DNA of 64,000 nucleotides, from positions 186,001 through 250,000 of the forward strand of contig NZ_JAGYKG010000005.1 of NCBI RefSeq assembly GCF_018401815.1, read 5' to 3'. Positions 29,515-38,468 of the stretch are shown here, piece after piece. Both the position numbers and the translations under genes were made by a program. The DNA comes from Nonlabens sp. GTDB taxonomy: Bacteria; Bacteroidota; Bacteroidia; Flavobacteriales; Flavobacteriaceae. Numbering within the stretch: position 1 is the first letter of the stretch; the number at the start of each line of letters is the position of its first letter. The notes under the pieces are model-generated. The model saw nothing but the letters and a program-made list of their open reading frames with translations. It had not been told where the DNA came from and did no database searches.

Positions 29515-29913
29515 ATGAAAAAAATCATCTACACCAAGCTGGCACCCCAACCAATAGGACCCTATAATCAAGCTGTTTACTATAAAAATGCATACGAACA
29601 TACCTTGTATACCAGTGGGCAAATCGCGATTGACCCCAGCACTGGAGATTTAAAAATAGACGATCTAAAGGAAGAAACCCATTTGGTGATGAAACATTTA
29701 GAAAGCTTGTTGACACAAGTAGGCATGACCTTTGAACATGTTCTTAAAACGACTATATTCCTAAGTGATATGGCCAATTTTGCTACAGTAAATGAGGTTT
29801 ATGGAAGCTATTTTAGAGAAGAAACAGCACCTGCAAGAGAAACAGTAGAAGTAGCCAACTTGCCCAAATATGTGAATGTAGAAATCTCACTTATTGCAAA
29901 ACACGAGATATAA
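29515..29913 (+). CDS. RidA family deaminase
   Basis: RidA proteins hydrolyse reactive enamine/imine intermediates such as 2-aminoacrylate. The 132-residue protein carries APQPIGPYNQAV, LYTSGQIAIDP, the FATVNEVYGSYF segment, and PARETVEVANLPKYVNVEISLIA with the conserved active-site Arg. It overlaps the downstream nucleoside phosphorylase by one base, so they form one operon. Confidence 0.93.
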   Translation: MKKIIYTKLAPQPIGPYNQAVYYKNAYEHTLYTSGQIAIDPSTGDLKIDDLKEETHLVMKHLESLLTQVGMTFEHVLKTTIFLSDMANFATVNEVYGSYFREETAPARETVEVANLPKYVNVEISLIAKHEI

Positions 29914-30779
29914 TGCCCATAGCAAATTCAGAACTCATTATCAATACCGATGGAAGTATCTACCATCTTAATTTAAAACCTCACCAACTTGCAAATACCA
30001 TCATCACGGTTGGTGATCCCGAACGTGTAAAGGAGGTCTCTAAGTACTTTGATGTAATTGAATTAAAGGTAGGGAAACGGGAATTCCACACACATACGGG
30101 AAGTTATAAAAATAAACGTATCAGCGTGGTTTCTACAGGGATAGGAACAGATAATATAGATATCGTTTTTAATGAGTTGGACGCATTAGTTAATGTAGAT
30201 TTTAAAACAAGAGAAGTTCATCATCAACTCAAGTCTCTAGACATTATACGTTTGGGAACAAGTGGCGCTGTTCAAAGTGATATTTCTGTAGATAGCTTCT
30301 TATTGTCACAACGAGGTATTGGATTTGATAGCCTAATGCACTGGTATGAAAGTGATGGTGGTGATCTCGCTTTCGCGAAAGCGGTATCCAAACAAATACC
30401 CAGATCAAAATTACATGCCAGCCCTTATGTGGTGGCTTGCGATCCTGAGCTTGCCAAAAAGTTTCAAACCCTAGAAATGAAAAATGGAAATACGGTCACA
30501 AGTGTTGGCTTTTACGGTCCGCAAAGTCGAAAAATACGTCTAGATCCTGCAGATAACCATCTCCTTACTCATATAGCAGATTTTAATTATGAAGGTCATA
30601 AAATTACCAATATAGAAATGGAAACTGCTGGAATATATGCTATGGCGGCACTCTTAGGACATCGAGCAGTTTCTTTAAATGCCATACTCGCCAATCGCGC
30701 TACTGGAGAGTTCTCTATTCAATCTGTTGAGACTGTAGAGAAACTTATCAAATTTACTCTTGATGCTCTTGTGGCTTAA
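29913..30779 (+). CDS. Nucleoside phosphorylase (uridine phosphorylase-like)
   Basis: The 288-residue protein matches the PNP/UDP phosphorylase superfamily. TVGDPERVKEVSKYF holds the phosphate-binding GDP.R motif, VVSTGIGTDN lies in the core, RLGTSGAVQ binds phosphate/ribose, and NIEMETAGIYAMAALLG is the ribose-binding ExE-like motif. Base preference cannot be assigned. The palindrome at 30368 encodes AFAKA in mid-protein. It is translationally coupled to ridA. Confidence 0.87.
   Translation: MPIANSELIINTDGSIYHLNLKPHQLANTIITVGDPERVKEVSKYFDVIELKVGKREFHTHTGSYKNKRISVVSTGIGTDNIDIVFNELDALVNVDFKTREVHHQLKSLDIIRLGTSGAVQSDISVDSFLLSQRGIGFDSLMHWYESDGGDLAFAKAVSKQIPRSKLHASPYVVACDPELAKKFQTLEMKNGNTVTSVGFYGPQSRKIRLDPADNHLLTHIADFNYEGHKITNIEMETAGIYAMAALLGHRAVSLNAILANRATGEFSIQSVETVEKLIKFTLDALVA
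30368..30383. repeat. Iterated palindrome, copy 6 (in nucleoside phosphorylase)
   Basis: A perfect CGCTTTCGCGAAAGCG, read as Leu-Ala-Phe-Ala-Lys-Ala-Val. Confidence 0.9.
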
Positions 30780-30831
30780 CCGTTATCGACAATAGCTTTT
30801 ATACTTTTTCATTTACTTAACACCTGTGGAC

Positions 30832-30839
30832 TATCTTTG
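30832..30839 (+). promoter_or_regulatory. -7 box for the substrate-binding protein gene
   Basis: TATCTTTG ends six bases before the ATG at 30846, again predicting an almost leaderless mRNA. Confidence 0.5.
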
Positions 30840-30845
30840 CCCCCA

Positions 30846-31727
30846 ATGGAAAAAAAAATAACCATAAAAATAGGTGGCGTACCAGAGCATTTTAATTTGC
30901 CATGGCACCTCGCCATTGAGGATGATGCTTTCGCAAAAGCAGGAATAGATTTACAATGGCAAGATATTCCAGAAGGGACTGGTCGCATGAGCAAGCTACT
31001 ACGCAAAGAAAAACTGGACGTGGCTTGTATATTAACCGACGGTATTGTAAAAGATATCATCGCTGGTAACAAATCGCGTATCCTTCAAGTATATGTTTCT
31101 TCTCCATTACTTTGGGGTGTTCATGCACCCGGACAAATTGAAGCAGATCGCACCGAACAATTAGAAGATGGAAAAATTGCTATAAGCCGTTACGGAAGCG
31201 GCTCTCATTTAATGAGCTACATTCTTGCCAAAAGACATGGTTGGAATCTTAAAGATATAGAATTTGAATTGATCAATACACTGGATGGTGCTGTAAAAGC
31301 ACTGAGTACTAATCAAGCACAATTATTTCTTTGGGAACGTTATATGACTCAGCCTCTAGTAGATCAAGGTGTTTTCAAACGTCTAGAAACTATCGCAACT
31401 CCTTGGCCTAGTTTTGTCATCGCGGCAACCGAAAATTGTATCAAAGAGAAAGAAGAAGCCTTAACAAAAATGCTTCATATCATCAATATCTACACAGCAG
31501 ACTTTAAGTCTATACCGAGTATAGACCGAACTATTGCTTCTCATTACAACCTGCAAGTAGGAGATGTACAGCAGTGGTTGTTGCGCACAGAATTTAGTAG
31601 TGAACAATTATGGGAAAGCACCGTAGACACCATTATTGAAGAATTTACAGCCGTAGGCATTATTGATAAAAAAGTGACTCTTAATGACTTGGTCCATTAT
31701 CTTCCTAAAATAGATGAAGAAGAATAG
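30846..31727 (+). CDS. Substrate-binding domain protein without signal peptide
   Basis: The 293-residue protein resembles the periplasmic-binding-protein type II / NMT1-SsuA fold: IKIGGVPEHFNLPWHLAIEDDAFAKAGIDL, then DVACILTDGIVKDI and a hinge region KIAISRYGSGSHLM. It has no signal peptide or lipobox, so it is probably cytoplasmic, and no ABC permease or ATPase gene is nearby. I choose the ATG at 30846 because the upstream TTG overlaps the promoter box. The gene overlaps the next one, a Dus enzyme, by 14 bases. The ligand is unknown. Confidence 0.72.
   Translation: MEKKITIKIGGVPEHFNLPWHLAIEDDAFAKAGIDLQWQDIPEGTGRMSKLLRKEKLDVACILTDGIVKDIIAGNKSRILQVYVSSPLLWGVHAPGQIEADRTEQLEDGKIAISRYGSGSHLMSYILAKRHGWNLKDIEFELINTLDGAVKALSTNQAQLFLWERYMTQPLVDQGVFKRLETIATPWPSFVIAATENCIKEKEEALTKMLHIINIYTADFKSIPSIDRTIASHYNLQVGDVQQWLLRTEFSSEQLWESTVDTIIEEFTAVGIIDKKVTLNDLVHYLPKIDEEE
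30926..30941. repeat. Iterated palindrome, degenerate copy 7 (in substrate-binding protein)
   Basis: TGCTTTCGCAAAAGCA, with symmetric outer T/A ends and a central G-to-A change. It is still read as Ala-Phe-Ala-Lys-Ala. Confidence 0.65.
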
Positions 31728-32721
31728 CGCTTATTCAACAACTAATTCACAAACTCAAAAGCTCATCACAAAAGATTCCTTCACTCTCATTTCTTCTCCA
31801 CTACAAGGCTTTACGGAGTTTAGATTTCGTAACGCTTTCCATACGTATTTTGGAGGTATAGATACGTTTTATGCACCTTATATTAGGTTCAATAACAAGC
31901 CAGAAATAAGTAATAAATACCAACGGGATCTAGAATTGAATAACAATCATGTTCCAGAGTTGATTCCGCAAGTGATGACTAATGATGCCGATGAGTTTCT
32001 TATAGCGGTTCATTATATCAGATCCCTTGGGTATAAAGAACTCAACTGGAACCTAGGTTGTCCCTATCCTATGGTGACTAAAAAAGGAATGGGTTCTGGA
32101 TTAATTTGTGATCCTGGAAAAATTGATCACATTTTAGAACGGGTTCACGCAGAAACTGATGTGATCGTTTCTATGAAAATGAGAATGGGGTACCTGGAGC
32201 CCACAGAGATTTTAAAAACCTTTCCTATTTTAGAAAAATACCCTATTAAAAATATAGCCATACATGCGCGTATTGGAAAACAATTGTATAAAGGCGGTGT
32301 TGATCTCGAGTCTTTTCAAAAATGCCTAGACACTTCAAAACACCAACTCTACTATAATGGGGACATTACCTCAGTGGCAAGCTTTAGAGAAATGAAAGCC
32401 CTATTCTCTAAGATCAATCACTGGATGATAGGTCGTGGACTTATTGCCGATCCTTTTCTACCCAGTATGATCAGAGCAAATACAGAAGTATATCCTGAAA
32501 ACAGGTGGGAAATCTTTAGAGAGTTTCATGATACTTTGTATAAGGAATACGATGAATTTCTTCAAGGCCCCACTCCTATTAAAATGAAAATGCAAGGCTT
32601 TTGGGAATACTGGTCACAGACATTTCCCGATCCGCAAAAGGCGTTTAAAGCTATTAAAAAAGCATCTAATCCTAGAGCATACCAACAGGCAGTAAATGAT
32701 AATTTAAAATCGGTTTCTTAA
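31714..32721 (+). CDS. tRNA-dihydrouridine synthase family protein
   Basis: Dus enzymes are FMN-dependent and reduce uridines in the tRNA D-loop and elsewhere. The 335-residue protein has LISSPLQGFTEFRFR, the active-site Cys in NWNLGCPYPMVTKKGMGSGL (about residue 112), VSMKMRMGY, IHARIGKQLYKGGVD, YNGDI and MIGRGLIADPFL. Together these give the TIM-barrel FMN site. It overlaps the preceding gene by 14 bases. The exact tRNA position is not predictable here. Confidence 0.9.
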   Translation: MKKNSAYSTTNSQTQKLITKDSFTLISSPLQGFTEFRFRNAFHTYFGGIDTFYAPYIRFNNKPEISNKYQRDLELNNNHVPELIPQVMTNDADEFLIAVHYIRSLGYKELNWNLGCPYPMVTKKGMGSGLICDPGKIDHILERVHAETDVIVSMKMRMGYLEPTEILKTFPILEKYPIKNIAIHARIGKQLYKGGVDLESFQKCLDTSKHQLYYNGDITSVASFREMKALFSKINHWMIGRGLIADPFLPSMIRANTEVYPENRWEIFREFHDTLYKEYDEFLQGPTPIKMKMQGFWEYWSQTFPDPQKAFKAIKKASNPRAYQQAVNDNLKSVS

Positions 32722-32748
32722 CTAGAACATAAAATACTATAAGAATTA

Positions 32749-32764
32749 CACTTTCGCGAAAGCG
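32749..32764. repeat. Iterated palindrome, copy 8 (intergenic, next to promoter)
   Basis: CACTTTCGCGAAAGCG, one change. It ends 16 bp before the -7 box of the radical SAM gene, so it would occupy the upstream promoter region. Confidence 0.85.
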
Positions 32765-32780
32765 GAATACCTACTTACCT

Positions 32781-32788
32781 TAACTTTG
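32781..32788 (+). promoter_or_regulatory. -7 box for the radical SAM gene
   Basis: TAACTTTG matches TAnnTTTG, 16 bases before the ATG at 32805. Confidence 0.5.
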
Positions 32789-32804
32789 CACTACATTTTG
32801 ATCT

Positions 32805-35006
32805 ATGCAAAAAGACCTTTTCCTTTTCACGCCTCCATTTACCCAACTGAATACACCCTATCCGGCAACGGCATATATCAAAGGCTTTCTAAATACCAAG
32901 AACATAGAATCCTATCAGATGGATTTAGGTATTGAGGTCATTTTAGAATTGTTTTCATCTGCAGGAATGACAAAGCTTTTTGAAGTTGCACTGGATAAAA
33001 ACAGTATTTTAAGTGATAACAGTCAGCGTATCTATGCACTAAAAGATCATTACATACGGCCTCTGGACAACATCATCGCTTTTCTTCAAGGTCATAACGA
33101 TACGTTTGCTAGACAAATTTGCACAGATAATTTTCTTCCACAAGCCTCTAGATTTGATCAAATAGACGACTTGGAATGGGCTTTTGGAAACATGGGAATG
33201 CAAGATAAAGCAAAGCACCTCGCTACCTTATACTTGGAAGACCTGTCTGATTTTATAGTGGATTGTGTAGATGATCATTTCGGTTTTAGTCGTTATGCAG
33301 AGCGATTGGGAATGAGTGCCAATAGTTTTGACGAGCTTTATGAAGAGTTGCAACAGCCATTATCCTACATAGATGTGATCACACTATCTATTTTAGAAAA
33401 GAAACTTCAGGAAATCCAACCAAAATTGGTCGTAATGTCCATCCCTTTTCCGGGTAATTTATACAGTGGATTGAGGTCCTGCCAGTTGATCAAAAAGCAC
33501 TTTCCAAAAATAAAAATTGCAATGGGCGGCGGTTTTCCTAATACAGAATTGCGTTCCTTAAAAGATGCTCGAGTATTGGAGTTGGTAGATTTTATTTGCT
33601 TAGACGACGGGGAATTACCGCTGGAATTAGTTGCCGATTACGTATTGCATCATCCTTCAAAACCCATTCAAGACCTTGAATTAAAAAGGACTTTTATACT
33701 GGAAAATGAACAGGTCACTTATAAAAACAACTCTAAAAAAGCCGATTATAAACAGCTGCAAGTAGGTACGCCAGATTATTCAGACTTGCTTTTAGATCAG
33801 TATATTTCGGTGATAGAAATTGCCAATCCTATGCACAGCCTTTGGAGCGATGGAAGGTGGAACAAACTAACCATGGCACATGGATGTTATTGGGGTAAAT
33901 GTACTTTTTGTGATATTTCTCTTGATTACATCAGTCTTTACGAACCTGTTGCTGCAACTATGCTTGTGGATCGCATGGAACAGTTGATCGCGCAAACGGG
34001 AGAACAAGGTTTTCATTTTGTAGATGAAGCAGCACCACCTGCTTTGATGAGAGCTGTCGCCTTAGAAATCCTAAAACGAAATTTAACCGTCACTTGGTGG
34101 ACCAACATAAGATTTGAAAAGAACTTCACTCAGGACTTGTGCCATTTATTAAAAGCTTCTGGCTGCATTGCGGTTTCAGGTGGGCTAGAAGTAGCATCAG
34201 ATCGCTTACTAAAATTGATCGATAAAGGAGTAACTGTAGAACAAGTGGCACAAGTGACTAGAAATTTTACCGCTGCTGGCATCATGGTCCACTCCTATTT
34301 GATGTATGGCTATCCTACACAAACCATTCAAGAAACTGTGGACAGCTTAGAAATGACCAGGCAATTGTTTGAATTAGGAGTGATACAAAGTGGTTTTTGG
34401 CATCAGTTTGCTCTTACGGCGCATAGCCCGGTGGGAATGAACACAAAGGATTATGGCATCACGCCTCATTTAAAAGAAATTAGTTTTGCTAATAACGATG
34501 TTCAATTTACTGATGCTACAGGAATTGACCACAGTATTTTTAGTGATGGATTGAAGAAGTCATTATTTAATTTTATGCACGGTATCGGCTTTGATATGTC
34601 CTTACAGGAATGGTTTGATTTTGAGATTCCACAAACAACTATTGCTGCTTACTATATAGAAAATTGTTTAAACAAGGATTCTTTTAGATCTATTACCTCC
34701 AATTCTAAAGTCATTTACTTAGGTAATTTACCATTGATAGGTAAGTTTTCAAAGACTAAAAAAGGGGTAGAAATCCCTTATTTGGAACTGCTATTTCATG
34801 AGAAAACAAGTTCCTTTAAAATAAAACTTCCCGAAGATCAAGGAAACTGGTTGTTAGATCAATTAGAATTATGGCAGCCTGGTCATCAACTCACTACCTT
34901 TTCTCAAATTAAAACTTCATACGAATCTCAATTTGACACATTCGAAGCTTTTTGGTACGCTGGGGAAATGGAGGTGTTACGAGAAAACGGCTTGTTAGTT
35001 TTATAA
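32805..35006 (+). CDS. B12-binding-type radical SAM protein
   Basis: The 733-residue protein has an N-terminal cobalamin-binding-like region with IKIAMGGGFPNTELRSL (about residue 230-250) and a radical SAM core. The cluster motif is GCYWGKCTFC (CxxxxCxxC spacing, near residue 360), so the first interval is one residue longer than the canonical CxxxCxxC. HFVDEAAPP and SGGLEVASDRLLKLIDKG follow in the barrel. No DxHxxG cobalamin motif is visible. The substrate is unknown. The gene is alone in its unit and convergent to a lipoprotein gene. Confidence 0.82.
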   Translation: MQKDLFLFTPPFTQLNTPYPATAYIKGFLNTKNIESYQMDLGIEVILELFSSAGMTKLFEVALDKNSILSDNSQRIYALKDHYIRPLDNIIAFLQGHNDTFARQICTDNFLPQASRFDQIDDLEWAFGNMGMQDKAKHLATLYLEDLSDFIVDCVDDHFGFSRYAERLGMSANSFDELYEELQQPLSYIDVITLSILEKKLQEIQPKLVVMSIPFPGNLYSGLRSCQLIKKHFPKIKIAMGGGFPNTELRSLKDARVLELVDFICLDDGELPLELVADYVLHHPSKPIQDLELKRTFILENEQVTYKNNSKKADYKQLQVGTPDYSDLLLDQYISVIEIANPMHSLWSDGRWNKLTMAHGCYWGKCTFCDISLDYISLYEPVAATMLVDRMEQLIAQTGEQGFHFVDEAAPPALMRAVALEILKRNLTVTWWTNIRFEKNFTQDLCHLLKASGCIAVSGGLEVASDRLLKLIDKGVTVEQVAQVTRNFTAAGIMVHSYLMYGYPTQTIQETVDSLEMTRQLFELGVIQSGFWHQFALTAHSPVGMNTKDYGITPHLKEISFANNDVQFTDATGIDHSIFSDGLKKSLFNFMHGIGFDMSLQEWFDFEIPQTTIAAYYIENCLNKDSFRSITSNSKVIYLGNLPLIGKFSKTKKGVEIPYLELLFHEKTSSFKIKLPEDQGNWLLDQLELWQPGHQLTTFSQIKTSYESQFDTFEAFWYAGEMEVLRENGLLVL

Positions 35007-35040
35007 TGCGCTCGATATGACAGGTACTTGAACTTCTCCC

Positions 35041-35108
35041 ATGGTAATGCTCTTAAAACCTTTAGAAAAACTCATTGCCTGCCTCATAGGTTTTAAATAC
35101 CATAGCAT
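35041..35108. repeat. Inverted repeat between convergent genes
   Basis: TTAAAACCT (35053-35061) and AGGTTTTAA (35088-35096) pair perfectly. Outer ATGGTA (35041-35046) and TACCAT (35098-35103) extend it imperfectly. There is no run of T, so it may be a weak shared transcription end or a decayed repeat. Confidence 0.45.
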
Positions 35109-35150
35109 CGTTTATGCATCGCATTGCACTTCTATGCAGAAATTGAGTAT

Positions 35151-36230
35151 TTATAAATCACCCCTTAGTGAAAAGCTGCTAATTCTATTTTGTCCTGCTA
35201 GGAGACCTTCCTTGTGACTGATCATTTTTACCGTATAAAACCCTTGGTCTGATAGTTTTTTCCAAGAATCCCCTTGTGTTCCACTCCACCAAATCCCTTG
35301 AGGTCCTACGGCCAGAAGTTCCTTTCCCTTTGTTTCAGGAATAAATACGATATCGCTGCAATAACCTGGACCATTATCAACATTCAGCAACTTCCAAGTG
35401 TTACCCCCATCATAAGAAATTGCTTTGTTAGCTAAGTTATCATTCTTATTGTTCCAATCTCCACCAATCACTACACCAAGCTTGTCATCATAAAAGTCAA
35501 CTGCATAAATACCTGTCATTTCTCCACCTGAACTAATAGGGGTAGAATAGGATTCCCAAGTGATGCCTCTATCTTTACTGTGTAGCACTCTGGCAGCGGC
35601 TCCCCCTGTAACAATCCAAACATGATCTTTATACAAACTAATGTTGGAATTACTAGCGGCAAATCCTGCTTCCCCAATTATAAATTTTGGCAGATCCTCA
35701 CAGAGAGACGAGTTCCAAGTAGCACCTCCGTCAATAGTTTTGATGATAGACAGACAATCTTTTGAAGGATCGCCAAAGGCAATTCCTTCCTGATCATCCC
35801 AAAATTTCATACTATCATAAAAGACCTTTTCCCCGAGCTCGCTATAAACCAATTTCACCTTATTAGTGGCATTTGTGATTTTATAAACTAGTGCCGGGCT
35901 ACCTGCACTTAACAAGTAGGTGTAATGCTCAGTTACTGCTAAAGATCTAAATTCCATGGTGAGAGCTTCTCCAGGGGGCAGTTGTAACTTTAAAACCTCA
36001 CCACTTTCAGCATTTATTTTTCCATATTTACCCTTGCTTCCCGAATACCAGTAAGCGCCATTTCCATAATCCAACGCCCGTATACTTATTGAATCCGACA
36101 TGATTTCATTAATTTCAATAGTAAGATTTGATCTAGCAGACGGAGTATCCAGCTGGTTTACCATCGTTGGTGAGTTGGTTTTACAAGCTGTTAGCGTTAA
36201 GGCTAAAGCAACATATAGCGCATTTTTCAT
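35151..36230 (-). CDS. YCF48/BNR-type beta-propeller lipoprotein
   Basis: The 359-residue protein has a lipoprotein signal with LTAC (Cys16). Repeated units follow, each carrying a sialidase-like Asp-box (SxDxGxTW or similar): TIDGGATWNSS, SKDRGITWESY, SYDGGNTWKLL and GTQGDSWKKL. This is the layout of Ycf48-like/photosystem II assembly factor-like propellers, often annotated vaguely as oxidoreductase in Bacteroidetes. No catalytic function is implied. It is divergent from the RsmB-type gene. Confidence 0.85.
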   Translation of the reverse strand: MKNALYVALALTLTACKTNSPTMVNQLDTPSARSNLTIEINEIMSDSISIRALDYGNGAYWYSGSKGKYGKINAESGEVLKLQLPPGEALTMEFRSLAVTEHYTYLLSAGSPALVYKITNATNKVKLVYSELGEKVFYDSMKFWDDQEGIAFGDPSKDCLSIIKTIDGGATWNSSLCEDLPKFIIGEAGFAASNSNISLYKDHVWIVTGGAAARVLHSKDRGITWESYSTPISSGGEMTGIYAVDFYDDKLGVVIGGDWNNKNDNLANKAISYDGGNTWKLLNVDNGPGYCSDIVFIPETKGKELLAVGPQGIWWSGTQGDSWKKLSDQGFYTVKMISHKEGLLAGQNRISSFSLRGDL

Positions 36231-36276
36231 AGAAGTAAAAATAAGTTAGAAAAAATAATTAGTAAGTGAAAATTTT

Positions 36277-36292
36277 CGCTTTCGCGAAAGCG
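36277..36292. repeat. Iterated palindrome, copy 9 (intergenic)
   Basis: A perfect CGCTTTCGCGAAAGCG in the divergent spacer, 65 bp upstream of the next -7 box. Flanking TTTT/GAAA-type bases extend the dyad slightly. Confidence 0.9.
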
Positions 36293-36357
36293 AAACATTT
36301 ATCAGAAATCTGGTAAAAAAAATATATCGTCTCGCTTAACTTCCTGAGGAATAGCCG

Positions 36358-36365
36358 TACTTTTG
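36358..36365 (+). promoter_or_regulatory. -7 box immediately before RsmB-type gene
   Basis: TACTTTTG ends four bases before the ATG at 36370, predicting a nearly leaderless mRNA. Confidence 0.52.
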
Positions 36366-36369
36366 CAAA

Positions 36370-37578
36370 ATGAGATTTCACCATAATTTAGTGGAAGCAA
36401 CTGTAGATGCTTTACACCTTATATTTAATGACGGTAAGTATGCCGATCAAGCGATTCAAAAGATTTTAAAACGCGATACACGTTGGGGCTCTAGAGATAG
36501 AGGTTTTATTGCAGAAGTAACCTATGACATTGTCCGGTACAAAAGGTTATACGCTTCTATTGCTAAGGCCAGTGAGCCTTTTAATAAAGAAGCTTTATGG
36601 AGACTGACCAGTGTATGGATCGTCTTAAAAGGACATGACCTTCCTGCATGGGAAGAATATTTTAATACTCCAGTAAGACGCATCAGAGGCGGACTTGACG
36701 AGGTAAGAACCAATCGCAAGATGCGGGAATCCATTCCTGACTGGATGGATGACATGGGTATTGCAGAACTAGGTAATATTTGGGAACAAGAAATTACTGC
36801 TTTAAATGAACAAGCATTTGTCGTTTTAAGAGCTAATAGATTAAAGACTGATGTAGCGTCTTTAAAGGAAAAACTAGTTGCACAGGAAATAGCAACCACC
36901 ACAGACGAACGTTTTCCGGACGCGCTCATTCTCACTGAACGTGCCAACGTTTTTAAAACACAATTATTTACCGACGGATTGTTTGAAGTACAAGATGCAG
37001 GATCACAGCTCATAGCAGCTTATTTAAACCCTAAACCAGGAGAGCGTATTATGGATGCTTGTGCAGGCGCAGGAGGTAAAGCGTTGCACTTAGCTGCATT
37101 GATGGAAAATAAAGGACAAATTATCGCAACAGATATTTATCAAAGTAAACTCAACGAACTAAAAAGACGCACACGTCGTGCCGGAGCTCATAATATAGAA
37201 ACACGATTATTAGAGTCTACTAAAACCATCAAGAAACTAGATGGTAAAGTAGACGGTTTACTTATAGATGCCCCTTGTAGCGGTTTAGGTGTTTTAAGGA
37301 GGAACCCCGATGCCAAATGGAAACTACAACCAGAATTTATTGAAAAAATTAAAGAAACCCAGCAAGAAATTTTACAGTCTTATAGCCGTGTAGTAAAATC
37401 TGGAGGTAGAATGGTCTACGCCACTTGTTCTATTTTCCCTTCAGAGAATGAAATGCAAGTCGACAAGTTCTTAAATTCTGAGGCTGGTGCAAATTTTGAA
37501 TTGGAACACTCCCAAACCTTATATGCCCATAGGGATGGTTTTGACGGTTTTTTTATGGCAAAGATGAATAAAAAATAA
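36370..37578 (+). CDS. RsmB/NOP-family RNA m5C methyltransferase
   Basis: The 402-residue protein has an N-terminal NusB-like helical region (about 1-130), then the methyltransferase domain. Motif I is MDACAGAGGKALHLA, motif IV is DAPCSGLGVLRRNPD with a conserved Cys, and motif VI is YATCSIFPSENE with the catalytic Cys. This two-cysteine arrangement marks 5-methylcytosine RNA methyltransferases. Whether it is the RsmB (C967) or an RsmF-like enzyme cannot be settled by eye. Confidence 0.88.
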   Translation: MRFHHNLVEATVDALHLIFNDGKYADQAIQKILKRDTRWGSRDRGFIAEVTYDIVRYKRLYASIAKASEPFNKEALWRLTSVWIVLKGHDLPAWEEYFNTPVRRIRGGLDEVRTNRKMRESIPDWMDDMGIAELGNIWEQEITALNEQAFVVLRANRLKTDVASLKEKLVAQEIATTTDERFPDALILTERANVFKTQLFTDGLFEVQDAGSQLIAAYLNPKPGERIMDACAGAGGKALHLAALMENKGQIIATDIYQSKLNELKRRTRRAGAHNIETRLLESTKTIKKLDGKVDGLLIDAPCSGLGVLRRNPDAKWKLQPEFIEKIKETQQEILQSYSRVVKSGGRMVYATCSIFPSENEMQVDKFLNSEAGANFELEHSQTLYAHRDGFDGFFMAKMNKK

Positions 37579-37601
37579 AAAACGAATAAACAGAGACTCA
37601 C

Positions 37602-38192
37602 ATGATCTCTTTACTTCCAGATTTAGTGCTTTATCCTGTTACATTGAATGAGCAAAAAAAATTGTTTAATTTGATGATGAACATTTACAGACCTGTATAC
37701 CAGCATCTTTGGTGGGATGATGGAAGTAACTATGTAGAATCACAATTTAATGAAGCACAGTTGCAGTTGGAATTATCTAATCCTAATGCTTCCTATTACT
37801 TTGTTCATTTTAAAGAGGAGCCTATTGGAATCCTTAGATTTATATGCGATAGTGAAATCAATAACATTAAAGAAAGAAACACTACTCAACTACACCGCAT
37901 TTATTTAGATCCACTTGTTCATGGTCAAGGAATAGGTAGGGCATTAATGTGCTGGTTGATCGCATTTTCTATTACCCAAAATCAACAATCCATCAGGTTG
38001 GAATGTATGGATACCCAACTGGCTGCATTCCACTTTTACAAACAATTTGGTTTTAAAATTGTAGAAGCATTCCAGCTTGACTCTCCAACAATGCGCTCTG
38101 AAATGCGTGGAATGTTGCGCATGGAATTGAACTTAAATAATAGTTCATGTATCCAACCACCAATAGCAACGATCGAACGATATAACCTTTAG
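37602..38192 (+). CDS. GNAT family N-acetyltransferase
   Basis: The 196-residue protein shows the GNAT core. Strand-loop segments IGILRFICDSE and TTQLHRIYLDPLVHGQGIGRALM contain the acetyl-CoA pyrophosphate loop (HGQGIG, R/Q-x-x-G-x-A type). QSIRLECMDTQLAAFHFYKQFGFKIVEAF is the usual C-terminal motif B. The acceptor is unknown. It starts 23 bp after the methyltransferase stop, so it is probably cotranscribed. Confidence 0.85.
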   Translation: MISLLPDLVLYPVTLNEQKKLFNLMMNIYRPVYQHLWWDDGSNYVESQFNEAQLQLELSNPNASYYFVHFKEEPIGILRFICDSEINNIKERNTTQLHRIYLDPLVHGQGIGRALMCWLIAFSITQNQQSIRLECMDTQLAAFHFYKQFGFKIVEAFQLDSPTMRSEMRGMLRMELNLNNSSCIQPPIATIERYNL

Positions 38193-38390
38193 GCTTTCTT
38201 TTATAAAAAATTAGATACCTCCTATGGAAATTTTAGCTGCATCCAAAAACTTGATATTTAGATGCAAATTTGATGTATAACTCCAGTTCTTATTCTCTTT
38301 TTATTTGTTATTTCAAAATAGATCCTTTTGGTGGCTATGTTGTTCAGTCTCTTTTTTTATTCTAATTGTAAATAAGTACGTTAATAATTC

Positions 38391-38406
38391 CGCTTTCGCG
38401 AAAGCG
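38391..38406. repeat. Iterated palindrome, copy 10 (upstream of purL)
   Basis: A perfect CGCTTTCGCGAAAGCG, extended by CC/GG to 18 or more bases. It ends 29 bp before the purL -7 box. Confidence 0.9.
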
Positions 38407-38435
38407 GAACAACTACAATTATCATCCTAAAAAAG

Positions 38436-38443
38436 TATCTTTG
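38436..38443 (+). promoter_or_regulatory. -7 box for purL
   Basis: TATCTTTG matches TAnnTTTG, 25 bases before the ATG. Confidence 0.52.
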
Positions 38444-38468
38444 TGACCGCCCACAAAAGCGCTTATAA

